Origin: Algibacter pectinivorans
GTDB taxonomy: Bacteria > Bacteroidota > Bacteroidia > Flavobacteriales > Flavobacteriaceae
Assembly (NCBI RefSeq): GCF_900112595.1
Contig: NZ_FOMI01000009.1
Location: forward strand, 1-64,000
Reading direction: 5' to 3'
Length of the DNA: 64,000 bases
The notes below the pieces were generated by a model, which was not told the origin of the DNA, did not search any database, and saw only the letters and a list, made by a program, of their open reading frames with translations. The translations under genes were made by a program, and so were the position numbers. How positions within the stretch are numbered: the stretch's first letter is position 1; each line of letters begins with the position of its first letter. Shown one piece after another: positions 8,574 through 17,410 of the stretch.

Positions 8574-9239
8574 ATGAAGTATACCTTAGTTTTTTTATTC
8601 TGCCTTATTTTTCAAAATGTGTTTTCGCAACTACCTGAAGGTTTTGTGTATGTTAAGGATGTAATTCCTGATTTAGATGTCGAGTTACGCTATTTTACCT
8701 CTAATAATTTTGTGGGTAAACCAATTAATAGTTACCAATCGAACAATCTTATACTAACGGAACAAACGGCAAAGGCTTTAAAAAAGGTACAGGAAGCATT
8801 GCAAGAACAAAATTTATGTTTAATGATTTATGATGGTTACAGACCTCAAGAGGCGGTTAATCATTTTATAAGTTGGGCTAGAGACTTAAATGATACCGTA
8901 ATGAAACCTCAATTTTATCCAGAGGTTAAAAAACGTAATTTATTTAAATCTGGATATATATCTTCTAGATCTGGGCATAGTAGAGGAAGTACGGTCGATT
9001 TAACAATAATTGATGGAAATACGGGAATACCTTTAGATATGGGAAGTCCATTTGATTTTTTTGGGGAAGAATCTTGGGTGGCCTATCCAGAACTTACAGA
9101 CACTCAAAAAACTAACCGACAATTATTACAAACGGTTATGTTGAAATATAATTTTAGAAATTACTCTAAAGAATGGTGGCACTTTACTTTACGATGGGAG
9201 CCATTTCCTAAAACGTATTTTGATTTTCCGGTGGAATAG
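8574..9239 (+). CDS. Secreted D-alanyl-D-alanine dipeptidase (VanX/DdpX-like, M15D)
   Basis: A 221-residue protein with a signal peptide (about 1-18, ending NVFSQ) and the zinc-peptidase pattern of family M15D: the SGHSRGSTVD motif (zinc His and Asp), EWWHF (catalytic Glu and third zinc ligand) and DGYRP with the substrate-binding arginine. VanX-type enzymes cleave D-Ala-D-Ala dipeptide. Homologues with signal peptides outside van clusters are usually housekeeping enzymes for peptidoglycan recycling, not resistance genes, and no vanH/vanA partner is present. The start lies 39 bp from the divergent alkB-like start. An alanine usual in SxHxxGxAxD is Thr here (GSTVD). Confidence 0.92.
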   Translation: MKYTLVFLFCLIFQNVFSQLPEGFVYVKDVIPDLDVELRYFTSNNFVGKPINSYQSNNLILTEQTAKALKKVQEALQEQNLCLMIYDGYRPQEAVNHFISWARDLNDTVMKPQFYPEVKKRNLFKSGYISSRSGHSRGSTVDLTIIDGNTGIPLDMGSPFDFFGEESWVAYPELTDTQKTNRQLLQTVMLKYNFRNYSKEWWHFTLRWEPFPKTYFDFPVE

Positions 9240-9257
9240 TTTTAGTGTATAATACTA

Positions 9258-10499
9258 TTAATACCAGCGTTTCTTTTTCTTTTTGGAGGCTTCACTTTTA
9301 CGTCCTTTTCTGTGTTTACTGCCTGTTTTATTGGAGGTATGTACAATTGGTTTTGCTTTAGGATCTAATGGGTACGGATGGTCTTCAATAACATCTAATT
9401 GTAGGCTAATTAGTTGTTGTATGGCTTTTATGTAGTTTTTCTCATCTGCCGAACAAAATGAATGTGCTATACCTGTGTTTCCTGCTCTAGCAGTTCTACC
9501 AATGCGGTGTACATAGGTTTCTGGAACATTTGGTAAATCGAAATTTATAACCGCATCTAATTCGTTTATATCAATACCACGTGCAGCCACATCGGTTGCA
9601 ATTAATATGTTAACCTCGCCTTTTTTAAATTGGGTTAAGGCATCTTGTCTTGCAGTTTGACTTTTATCACCATGAATACTATCGGCTTTATAATTGTTTT
9701 TTATAAGCGTTTTTTCAAGTTTATCTACACCATATTTTGTGCGTCTAAAAATGATGATATTTCCTTTAATTGTGTTTCGTAATAAATGTAAACACAGTTC
9801 GATTTTTTTAGGTTTAGGCACAAAGTATAATAACTGAGCCACATTTTTTGATGTTGAAGAATTTTGAGCAACCTCTACGCGCTCCGGATTGTTTAAAATA
9901 GAATTCGCTAATTGTTCTACTTTATGCGGAATAGTTGCCGAAAACAATAGGATTTGTTTTTCTCGAGTACATAAACGTTCTATTTTTCTAACATCGTCAA
10001 TAAAGCCCATGTCTAGCATTAAATCGGCTTCATCTAGAACTAAAGTTTCAACGTAATCTAAATTAATACTGTCTTGTTTATGTAAATCGAGTAAACGACC
10101 TGGAGTGGCAATTAAAATATCTACACCTTTTTTTAAAACTTCTTTTTGGGGTTCTATTGATGCGCCACCAAAAATTACCGTGGTTCTTAAATTGGTATAT
10201 GCGCTATAAGTTTTAAAGTTATCTTCAATTTGAATGGCTAATTCTCGCGTAGGACTAACAATTAAAGCTTTAATGGTTTTACCTTTTTTAGGAGCATCTT
10301 GCTGGTCTAATAAAGATTGTAAAATAGGCAGTGCAAAAGCAGCCGTTTTTCCTGTTCCGGTTTGTGCAGAAACAATAACATCCTTATGCTCCAAAACAAG
10401 AGGAATGGTTTTTTCTTGCACTAAAGTTGGGTTATCGTAACCAGCTTCTGCAACGGCACGTAAAATAGGTTTGCTAATTTTTAAATCTTTAAAAGACAT
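9258..10499 (-). CDS. DEAD-box RNA helicase (RhlE-like)
   Basis: A 413-residue helicase with all core motifs: the Q motif PTLVQEKTIP, Walker A AQTGTGKT, PTRELA, DEAD, SAT, ARGID and HRIGRTAR. A short lysine-rich tail (KHRKGRKSEASKKKKKRWY) probably contacts RNA. Such proteins unwind structured RNA in ribosome assembly, mRNA decay and cold adaptation. I chose ATG 10499 (MSFKDLKISKPIL), because the upstream GTG extension (MVWFGLLYLCNK) is unlike the family. The MOSC gene ends 47 bp upstream on the same strand. Confidence 0.95.
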   Translation of the reverse strand: MSFKDLKISKPILRAVAEAGYDNPTLVQEKTIPLVLEHKDVIVSAQTGTGKTAAFALPILQSLLDQQDAPKKGKTIKALIVSPTRELAIQIEDNFKTYSAYTNLRTTVIFGGASIEPQKEVLKKGVDILIATPGRLLDLHKQDSINLDYVETLVLDEADLMLDMGFIDDVRKIERLCTREKQILLFSATIPHKVEQLANSILNNPERVEVAQNSSTSKNVAQLLYFVPKPKKIELCLHLLRNTIKGNIIIFRRTKYGVDKLEKTLIKNNYKADSIHGDKSQTARQDALTQFKKGEVNILIATDVAARGIDINELDAVINFDLPNVPETYVHRIGRTARAGNTGIAHSFCSADEKNYIKAIQQLISLQLDVIEDHPYPLDPKAKPIVHTSNKTGSKHRKGRKSEASKKKKKRWY

Positions 10500-10546
10500 C
10501 TGTAATAGTTTGTTGCAAAGATATAACAAACCAAACCAAACCAAAG

Positions 10547-11182
10547 CTACTTTAAAAACTGTTTCAGTTTATCTCTTTTTTGTTTTGGTAGGGCATCATT
10601 GGTTAGTATACATTCAATATGCGCCTTGTTTTTTTCTTTGCTGTATAATAAATTAAAGAACTGATGTGTAGTTAAACTGTTTTTAGCCTTATCAATTAAT
10701 TCAAAAGTATCGCCTGCTTTAACAGAGCCTGATTCTAAAACACGAATATATGTACCCGGAAAACCATGATTAATAAATTGTTTCAGGATGTTTTGATTGC
10801 CAAATTTAACACCCAATTTAAAACAAGGTTCTCTAGGTTGTGTAATTTGAATAAGCGCTCCACCTAATTTATAAATATCTCCAATATGGATTTCCTTTTC
10901 ATTTAAACCAGAAACGGTTAGATTTTCACCTAGCATACCATAATTCCAATCTAAATTAGGATACAAGTTTTTCCAATACTCATAATGATCTTCAGAAAAT
11001 AAATAGCAGGCCTTAAACTCGCCACCATGATGTTTTCTATCTGTTACCTCGTCGCCTTCAACGTCTGTAGTTCCAAGAAAAATAGGTTGATTGGTAGGTG
11101 TTTTATAGATGCCAGTAACTACTTCTTTCCCATTCCAGATAATGGTTGTTGGTTTTGCTATGTTGGTGGCAGTTATTTTCAT
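10547..11182 (-). CDS. MOSC-domain protein (YiiM-like)
   Basis: A 211-residue cytoplasmic protein. The MOSC signature is visible in DRKHHGGEFKACYLF, NYGMLGENLT, HIGDIYKLGGALIQITQPREPCFKLG and AGDTFEL. The conserved cysteine of the domain lies in REPCFKL. MOSC domains bind sulfur-carrying or molybdenum cofactor groups, and YiiM-type members reduce N-hydroxylated compounds. The real substrate here is unknown. Its ATG directly abuts the stop of the upstream membrane-protein gene (11183), so the two are probably co-transcribed. Confidence 0.9.
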   Translation of the reverse strand: MKITATNIAKPTTIIWNGKEVVTGIYKTPTNQPIFLGTTDVEGDEVTDRKHHGGEFKACYLFSEDHYEYWKNLYPNLDWNYGMLGENLTVSGLNEKEIHIGDIYKLGGALIQITQPREPCFKLGVKFGNQNILKQFINHGFPGTYIRVLESGSVKAGDTFELIDKAKNSLTTHQFFNLLYSKEKNKAHIECILTNDALPKQKRDKLKQFLK

Positions 11183-11578
11183 TTACGCTTTATTAAAAAG
11201 GGTTTTAATTTCAGGTTTCGAAAGTTCTATTAGAGTAAAAATACCTAAAACGATACCTAGAATGCCAGTAAGACAATTTACTACGGCTATTACAAATATA
11301 AAATTATAGTTTTTTAGGTTTTTAATATATTTTGAAGCCAATAAAGTTAATACACCAATGGTGATACAAAATAATAGACCAATACCTCCAATTATAGCGA
11401 AAATCCAGCCAAAATTAAAAGGGAGTTCTGTGTTAGTATCGCTATTTTCAGCCATCGCGCCAATTAGGAACCCCAAACAACCGTAAATAATAAATACAAT
11501 TGAAAAACATAATGTTAGAATGCCCTTTACAAGGTATAAAATCCTGAAGGTATTTAAGTTGTTTTTTGCAGCTTCCAT
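11183..11578 (-). CDS. Small multi-spanning membrane protein
   Basis: A 131-residue protein with about four hydrophobic segments (GILTLCFSIVFIIYGCLGFLI; FGWIFAIIGGIGLLFCITIGVL; FIFVIAVVNCLTGILGIVLGIFTL) and few charged residues between them. I recognise no catalytic motif. It is first of a two-gene unit with the MOSC gene (no gap) and could be a membrane partner or an unrelated passenger. Function unknown. Confidence 0.8.
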   Translation of the reverse strand: MEAAKNNLNTFRILYLVKGILTLCFSIVFIIYGCLGFLIGAMAENSDTNTELPFNFGWIFAIIGGIGLLFCITIGVLTLLASKYIKNLKNYNFIFVIAVVNCLTGILGIVLGIFTLIELSKPEIKTLFNKA

Positions 11579-11635
11579 TTAAGCGGTTTTCTTATTGATT
11601 AGTTAAGTGATTGTTACTATTTTTAATTCGACAGT

Positions 11636-12868
11636 TTACTTCCTCAAATTCATAATCCGTTCCAACAGTGTAGGATGCGAATAATGCATAAATACATAAG
11701 CCGGATGTGGTGTTAAATTACTCAAACTATTTTTAGATAGTTTTTTAAGCGAGGTAATTAGTGGTTCGCCTTTATAGGTGTTTTTAGCATAATCATCGGC
11801 TTGGTATTCAAATTTTCTAGAAAACAGATTCATTATTAATCCTGTAATTTCAGAAATAGGCGCGTATAGTAATCCAAAAGCAATTAAACCAATGTGAAAA
11901 CTAGGCGTTGTAACACCTAAAGCTTGCGATAATATAAGATTTGAAATAAATAAGGATAATATAAAAAGTGTAAATCCTGTTAATAGAATGGATGCAAATA
12001 GGTTAAAAATAATATGTTTTCTTTTATAGTGTCCAACTTCGTGAGCCAATACAGCTACAATTTCTTCATCATCCAAATCATGTATTAATGTGTCGTAAAG
12101 AGTTACGCGTTTTTCACTTCCAAAACCAGAAAAATAGGCATTAGCTTTTGTACTTCGTTTGGAGCCATCAATTACAAAGATTTTATCTAGCTTAAAACCA
12201 ACTGTTTTAGCATATGCCGAAATTTTATCCCGCAATGTTCCTTCTTCTAAAGGGGTTTGTTTATTAAAAAGGGGCACAATAAGTTTAGAGTAAAACATAT
12301 TCATAAACAACGTAAAAACAGATACTAATGCCCAAGCGTACAACCAAAAATGCTGTCCGGTAGCCTCATAAAACCAAATTATTAAGGCTAAAATACCGCC
12401 TCCTATAATAGCCATCATGAGCCATCCTTTTATTTTGTCGAGAAAAAAGGTTTTTACGGTTGTTTTATTAAATCCAAATTTTTCTTCAATTACAAAAGTG
12501 CTGTAATACGAAAAGGGCGTGGTTAAAATATCGCTGCCAATCATAATAACACCAAAGAAAATAAGCGCAACTATAATGGAGTTTTCGCTATAGGTTCTTG
12601 CAATATTATCGACAACCTCAAAACCACTAAACCATAAAAAGCCAAGCGTTAAAATAAACGAAAAGGTAGATGTTAATAAGCCAAATTTATATTTGGTTGC
12701 TTTATAGTTTTGCGATTTTTTATATGCTACGTCATCATAAACATCTTGCAACTCCTCGGGAAGCGAATCGTTATAGTGCTTTGCGTTTAAGGCATCTAAA
12801 ATTTTATCGATAATAAAACTTAGAATAATAATTATTAAAATGATGTAAAATAGGTTTTTGGCATCCAT
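11636..12868 (-). CDS. M48 family membrane metalloprotease (Ste24/CAAX protease-like)
   Basis: A 410-residue integral membrane protein. The zinc motif HExxH is present in AHEVGHYKRKH (about residue 280), with the third zinc ligand region at SRKFEYQADDYA. Four or more membrane segments precede the catalytic site and two follow. Full-length Ste24-type architecture in bacteria serves membrane protein quality control or processing of short-lived membrane proteins. The terminal HPAYVFMHYSHPTLLERI is also typical of the family. It is a single gene with its own intergenic space on both sides. Confidence 0.93.
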   Translation of the reverse strand: MDAKNLFYIILIIIILSFIIDKILDALNAKHYNDSLPEELQDVYDDVAYKKSQNYKATKYKFGLLTSTFSFILTLGFLWFSGFEVVDNIARTYSENSIIVALIFFGVIMIGSDILTTPFSYYSTFVIEEKFGFNKTTVKTFFLDKIKGWLMMAIIGGGILALIIWFYEATGQHFWLYAWALVSVFTLFMNMFYSKLIVPLFNKQTPLEEGTLRDKISAYAKTVGFKLDKIFVIDGSKRSTKANAYFSGFGSEKRVTLYDTLIHDLDDEEIVAVLAHEVGHYKRKHIIFNLFASILLTGFTLFILSLFISNLILSQALGVTTPSFHIGLIAFGLLYAPISEITGLIMNLFSRKFEYQADDYAKNTYKGEPLITSLKKLSKNSLSNLTPHPAYVFMHYSHPTLLERIMNLRK

Positions 12869-12898
12869 AAATATTATTCTAAGTTTTAAAAATTTTAA

Positions 12899-13684
12899 TT
12901 ATTTAACTAAGAGCTTTTTTGTGATTCCTCCTTTATTGGTAGTTATTTTTAAAATATAAACTCCGGTAGAAAACGTGTTTAAGTTATATGAACTTAAATC
13001 CTTAGTATTAGGCGTTAGTTTTTGCTGTTGACCTAAAATAGAATACGCCGAAACATTTGTAATTACCAAATCGGCTGATTTTTTTATGTTAAGCTGTTTG
13101 TTTTGGGAGGTATAAACGCTTATGGCATTTTCTAGGTTAATGGCTTGTGTTGATAAAGGGAGACCTTCATAAACTTGAACATCGTCAATTAACACTTTAT
13201 ACTCAGAGCTAAATTCTGCCGGTATAACGCGTATAGTGGCTTCAAAATCAGTTTTCGTTTCGGTTGGTGTATATTGTGTTGTAACGGTGTTCCAATTGTT
13301 ATCCTGAATATTTATGCCATGAAGAAAAGGATTTGTTGACGAATAGAAACTAAATTCTATATTATCATTGGCATCAAATTCGGTTCCTAAATATTTGTAG
13401 CTATACGATACGGTGTAGGTTTTACCAGCTTCAAGAGGAATATCGGCTAATGTAAATAGCATTAAATCACTAAATCCAGCAGTAAACTCCACACTGCTTG
13501 TGCCTTCTACGAAATCTGTGGTGTTTTGGTTAAAAGTACCAAAGTCACTAGAAGAAGACCATCTGTTTGGCGTACTATTAGGGTTTGGGTAATCTTCAAA
13601 ACCTCCATTGGTAACTAAATTAGGGTTTTGGGCATAGCTAAAAAACGTAAAAGTTAAAAAAATAACGAGTAATTTTCCTTTCAT
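12899..13684 (-). CDS. Secreted carbohydrate-binding-like protein with T9SS type A sorting domain
   Basis: A 261-residue protein with a signal peptide (1-18, ending FFSYAQ). A CBM4/9-like beta-sandwich (about 20-165) follows: NLVTNGGFEDYP, EAGKTYTVSYSYK and VLIDDVQVYEG are typical. The C-terminus (about 185-261) has SAYSILGQQQ, FSTGVYILKITT and the basic end KKLLVK, as in T9SS type A sorting domains. It is expected to be exported by the type IX system and attached to or released from the cell surface. The ligand is unknown. It has no enzyme domain, so it may act as a binding protein. Confidence 0.9.
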   Translation of the reverse strand: MKGKLLVIFLTFTFFSYAQNPNLVTNGGFEDYPNPNSTPNRWSSSSDFGTFNQNTTDFVEGTSSVEFTAGFSDLMLFTLADIPLEAGKTYTVSYSYKYLGTEFDANDNIEFSFYSSTNPFLHGINIQDNNWNTVTTQYTPTETKTDFEATIRVIPAEFSSEYKVLIDDVQVYEGLPLSTQAINLENAISVYTSQNKQLNIKKSADLVITNVSAYSILGQQQKLTPNTKDLSSYNLNTFSTGVYILKITTNKGGITKKLLVK

Positions 13685-13828
13685 ATGTAATAGTTTTAAG
13701 GGATTAATTACCTGTAAAAATAATTAAAAATCTTGTTTTAAAATAATGAGAGAAATTTATTGTTACTTATAAGAAATTGTAGCTTTTTGGTTGCGGTTCT
13801 TTTTGTTATAAGCTTTGTTATATAAGAA

Positions 13829-14623
13829 TTATGAAAACTTTCTTTGTCTTTTAGCTTCAAAAATTAAAATTCCAGCGGCAACCGAAACATTCATAGAATC
13901 TATCTCACCTTGCATTGGTATTATAATGTTTTTAGTAGCATGATTGCGCCATTCGTCACTTAAACCCGTAGCCTCGGTACCCACAACTATTGCGGTGGGT
14001 TTCGTGTAATCTTGGGTGTGGTAGGCCACCGATTCTTGTAAAATAGCACTATAAATATTAATCTTATTCGTTTTTAAAAAGGTAATAATCTCGGTGGTTG
14101 TTCCAGTAGCTATTTGGTTAGTAAATACGCAGCCAACGCTAGAACGTATAATGTTTGGGTTGTATAAATCGGTTTTTGGGTTGGCAATAATTACAGCATC
14201 TACATGCGCTGCATCTGCCGTTCTTAAAATAGCGCCAATATTACCAGGTTTTTCGGGTGCTTCGGCAACTAATATTAAAGGATTATCGTTTTTAAACCTT
14301 AAATTAGATAGCTTGTTTTCTTTGGCTTTTGCAACAGCTAGCAAACCTTCGGTGGTCGATCTATAAGCTAATTTTTCATAAACGTCCTTCGATACAGCAA
14401 TGGGGTTTACTGTTTCGGGAATAAGACCATCAAGTGATTCAGCAGGAAATAAATCAGGATAAAACAAAACAGTTTCTACTTCATAACCACCTTTAATGGC
14501 TAATGTAACTTCACGAATACCTTCTATTAAAAACGTGCCTGTTTTTTTACGTTCGCGCGACTTGTCTTTTAATTGAACAAGTTGTCGAATTAGTGAGTTT
14601 TGTGCGCTTGTTATTTCTTTCAT
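13829..14623 (-). CDS. TrmH/SpoU-family RNA 2'-O-methyltransferase
   Basis: A 264-residue SPOUT methyltransferase started at ATG 14623 (MKEITSAQNSLIRQLVQLKDK). A longer frame to 14680 adds an unrelated 19-residue leader. The N-terminal L7Ae/L30e-like substrate-binding part contains TFLIEGIREV. The C-terminal knot shows the three SpoU motifs: NIGAILRTADA, IVVGTEATGLSDEW and IPMQGEIDSMNVSVAAGILIFE. It uses S-adenosylmethionine to methylate a ribose in rRNA or tRNA. The exact site cannot be read from the sequence. Confidence 0.92.
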   Translation of the reverse strand: MKEITSAQNSLIRQLVQLKDKSRERKKTGTFLIEGIREVTLAIKGGYEVETVLFYPDLFPAESLDGLIPETVNPIAVSKDVYEKLAYRSTTEGLLAVAKAKENKLSNLRFKNDNPLILVAEAPEKPGNIGAILRTADAAHVDAVIIANPKTDLYNPNIIRSSVGCVFTNQIATGTTTEIITFLKTNKINIYSAILQESVAYHTQDYTKPTAIVVGTEATGLSDEWRNHATKNIIIPMQGEIDSMNVSVAAGILIFEAKRQRKFS

Positions 14624-14702
14624 AATAGTAAGACAAAAGTAATCGTTTTTATTGTAATGATATTCCCTTAACTTCGTCAAAGCTTAAAATCTAAAAAACA
14701 AA

Positions 14703-15494
14703 ATGAAAAAAATCATCCTCTTAGCACTTACAGTGTCAATATTCGCTTGTAAAAACAAAACCGCAACACCTGTTGTAGATTACACCGAAGAAACTCTTGA
14801 TGTTACCACAAGTATATACCCAGAAAATATTACCAAAGTTTTTGAAGCTCATGGAGGTTTAGATAAATGGAATGCCATGAAAACTTTAGCGTTTACTATG
14901 GAAAAGCCAGATGGTATGGAAGTAACCACCACGAATTTAAAAAACAGAAAGGCTTTAATTGATACCCCAGATCATGTTATTGGTTACAATGGCGAAGATG
15001 TGTGGTTGCTAAATAAGAGTGATAAACCTTATAAGGGCAAACCTAAGTTTTACTATAACCTAATGTTTTATTTTTATGCGATGCCGTTTATTTTGGCCGA
15101 TGATGGTATAAATTATGAAGATGCAGAACCATTAGTGGTTGATGATGTGGTTTACCCAGGAATTAAAATTTCTTACGAAAACGGTGTTGGCGAATCTTCA
15201 GACGATGAATACGTGCTGTATTACAACCCAGAAACTTATAAGATGGAATGGTTAGGCTATACGGTAACCTATTTTTCTAAAGAAAAAGGAAGCGAACTTC
15301 ATTTTAGACGCTACAACAAGTGGCAAGAGGTAAATGGATTATTATTGCCAGAAACTATGGTGGGGTATAATTACGAAAACAATAAGCCAACTACAGCAAA
15401 AGGAGAAACTAAGTTTATAAACATTAAAGTAGACACAGAGCCTCTTGACGATGCCGATTTTGAAGCACCAGCTGGTGCACAAATAGTAAATTAA
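14703..15494 (+). CDS. DUF6503-family lipoprotein
   Basis: A 263-residue protein with a lipoprotein signal (SIFACKN, C16). The mature part, beginning after a short linker with ITKVFEAHGGLDKWNAMKTLAF, resembles the outer-membrane-lipoprotein-sorting-like beta folds (LolA/LolB-like) assigned to DUF6503 in Flavobacteriaceae. No catalytic residues are evident. It is divergent from the TrmH-type gene (79 bp) and its stop overlaps the converging broken gene by four bases. Confidence 0.85.
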   Translation: MKKIILLALTVSIFACKNKTATPVVDYTEETLDVTTSIYPENITKVFEAHGGLDKWNAMKTLAFTMEKPDGMEVTTTNLKNRKALIDTPDHVIGYNGEDVWLLNKSDKPYKGKPKFYYNLMFYFYAMPFILADDGINYEDAEPLVVDDVVYPGIKISYENGVGESSDDEYVLYYNPETYKMEWLGYTVTYFSKEKGSELHFRRYNKWQEVNGLLLPETMVGYNYENNKPTTAKGETKFINIKVDTEPLDDADFEAPAGAQIVN

Positions 15495-15844
15495 GGCACC
15501 AATAAACCTTTTGGTCCAATGGCTAAATTATTGCCATCACCAGGAAATTTATGTGCAATTTTCAGTAACTCTTTACTTAAATAAATTTTTTCTGAGGTCG
15601 AAAAAGCAAAATTTCTGTTTATATGTCGCCCATCGACTTTAGTAAAGTTGGTGGTTAGCGCATTATTTATGTCAAATAAAGAAAAGGAGTCTTTATTCAA
15701 ACTTGTGTTTTGGGTAAAGGCTTTTTTAATATTAGGGTATTTTAGCAAAATTAATGGCGGAAGTTAAGTCTCATCGTTATTAATTTGCTGTGCAAATGTT
15801 TGGTTACACAAAAAAAGAGCAAAAACAATTAATACTGTTTTCAT
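15491..15844 (-). pseudogene. Small secreted protein gene broken by an in-frame TAA
   Basis: From ATG 15844 the minus strand encodes a good signal peptide (MKTVLIVFALFLCNQTFAQQ, cleaved after A18) and then INNDET. A TAA follows at codon 27 (15764-15766). The same frame continues without another stop for 90 codons (LPPLILLKYPNIKKAF ... GPKGLLVP). Initiation inside, for example at a TTG near 15748, would make an 85-residue cytoplasmic protein without the signal. A point mutation to TAA in an otherwise intact 117-residue secreted protein is the simpler reading. I do not recognise the family. Confidence 0.7.
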
Positions 15845-15968
15845 AACTTAAAATCTTTAAGAGTAACTAAAAATACACTTTTTTAAAATGGAAACGAAAA
15901 AATAGACTAAGTATTTTCAAGTCAAAACATTAACTATAAATTATACTGCCAAATTATTTAAAAACAGC

Positions 15969-17036
15969 CTATTCCGGCGTGTTTTCAAGGTAGTTAACAA
16001 TTAGGGCCACCACATAATTATAGCTTTGCATGCCTTTGCTTTGTCTGTTAGCCTTCAAAAAATTACCATAAAAACTTTTAAAATAAGGCTCTACAGGGTT
16101 TTTATGGGCTTCCCAAAAATCTCTAACTTCTTTATAATTTTTTAAAATCCCTGTATTTACACTACAAATAATGTCTTCATAAAGTGCCTCATCACGTCTG
16201 TAAATCTCATTTAGGCAAAAGCGCAGCGCAAAGGTGTAGCCCGAATATTTAAAATAAATATTGTCATGGTTTGTGGTAGCCATAAAAGCAATAAAATTAG
16301 CCTCGTTTTCGGCAGCAAAACCTAATTGATGTGCAACTTCATGCGCCGAAGTAGTCGAAAATTTAAACACCGGAATCAAGCCATCCACTTGCGCCTCGTT
16401 GGTTAACGGATTTAGATAGCCGCTAAAACCCATATACGTTAGCGGGTAGCTATAAATCGATTTTTTTAAACTTGTAGGGCTGTAATTTAATTCTGGAAAC
16501 TGCTTTTTTAAATTAGCATAACCGGCAGGCACCATCTCAAAAATGGCAGATTTACTTAGCTTTATTTCAGCTTTTAAAGTGTCGTTTTTAGTAATTTTAA
16601 AATGCAAAGCATTCGCCTTTTCAATAAGCGATTTTGTAACCTTTGCCAATTGTTCGGTGGTGTAATCATGCTCTAAATTCAAACTTTTATGCAAGGGCAA
16701 TCGGTAGTAATTTAAACCCCAAAATAAATGGAATGCCATATATACAAAGGCTACGGCAGCAAAAACATCAATCAAATAATTTTTGGTGTCCTGTCGTAAA
16801 CGTTTTCGGTTTTTGTAAAACCATCGCAGCATATAAATGCCAGCAAAAGTATATAGCAAATCGCCAAACGAAAACGGCAACCAACCCAAAGTAAACCTAA
16901 ATATTTTAGAAATTACAGGATACAAACCAGCGCTATAATACCGCTCTACAACATCAGGATAGTTACCCGCGAGTTTTACCAATAAAACTTGCGGAATCAA
17001 CGACAATGCAATTAGTGTTTTTTTCTGTTTCAGCAT
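15969..17036 (-). CDS. DUF3810-family membrane-anchored zinc-peptidase-like protein
   Basis: A 355-residue protein with two or three N-terminal membrane segments (about 5-25, 45-70, 90-115) followed by a large soluble domain. A zinc-peptidase-like helix HEVAHQLG (near residue 235) with downstream NEANFIAF gives a gluzincin-like HExxH...E pattern. This is the DUF3810 family, common in Bacteroidota and Firmicutes. It is likely a membrane-tethered periplasmic or cytoplasmic peptidase of unknown substrate. It is a stand-alone gene. Confidence 0.88.
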   Translation of the reverse strand: MLKQKKTLIALSLIPQVLLVKLAGNYPDVVERYYSAGLYPVISKIFRFTLGWLPFSFGDLLYTFAGIYMLRWFYKNRKRLRQDTKNYLIDVFAAVAFVYMAFHLFWGLNYYRLPLHKSLNLEHDYTTEQLAKVTKSLIEKANALHFKITKNDTLKAEIKLSKSAIFEMVPAGYANLKKQFPELNYSPTSLKKSIYSYPLTYMGFSGYLNPLTNEAQVDGLIPVFKFSTTSAHEVAHQLGFAAENEANFIAFMATTNHDNIYFKYSGYTFALRFCLNEIYRRDEALYEDIICSVNTGILKNYKEVRDFWEAHKNPVEPYFKSFYGNFLKANRQSKGMQSYNYVVALIVNYLENTPE

Positions 17037-17410
17037 CTTCCAAAAATAATAAAAATTTGTACCCTAGCGCAGTGGTTTGTCTATTAAGGTTTCTTCCTGC
17101 TTTACGTTATATCTTTCTGCGAAGCAGTCTCTAATATGTTTCAGGATATCTTCAAGTATATTCAATATATGCGAAGGTATGGTGTTTTAAAATAATGTCG
17201 CAGAAAGGATGCCACTTCAATCAGGAGTAGCTGCCAATTTAGGGCGTATTTGGTTAAAAGCCTTAAAACATTATCCCTTATATTCGAAAATTAAAGTTTT
17301 AATTATAATTAAGTAAAACTATACGCGTATAAGCTTAATTATCAATCCTTAAATATTATTGTATCTTGCAGTCGTAAATTTTAATCTCTCATACAGCCTT
17401 ATTAATAGTC
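17037..17410. other. Intergenic stretch holding one repeat copy and a weak promoter
   Basis: This 374-bp divergent intergenic region contains a divergent copy of the dispersed structured repeat (17094-17232, listed separately). Between that copy and the LuxR-type gene lie AT-rich sequence and a TATCTTGC motif about 45 bp before the ATG, which might be a degenerate -7 box. I see no reading frame in it. Confidence 0.6.
17094..17232 (-). repeat. Dispersed structured repeat, copy 5 (divergent)
   Basis: Read on the minus strand it has CTCCTGATTGAAGTGGCATCC, a variable insert with stem arms TTTCTGCGA and TCGCAGAAA (17198-17206 and 17114-17122), then GATATAACGTAAAGCAGGAA. The core ATTGAAgtGGCATCC ... 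ATAACGtAAAGC is the one found in copies 1-4. The closing pair here is TCCTG/CAGGA instead of GGG/CCC, a compensatory change. Confidence 0.7.

Noticed and set aside
8574-9239. VanX-like dipeptidase considered as a vancomycin-resistance gene
   Set aside because: No vanH/vanA/vanR/vanS neighbours; a signal peptide and solitary location fit a peptidoglycan-recycling enzyme.
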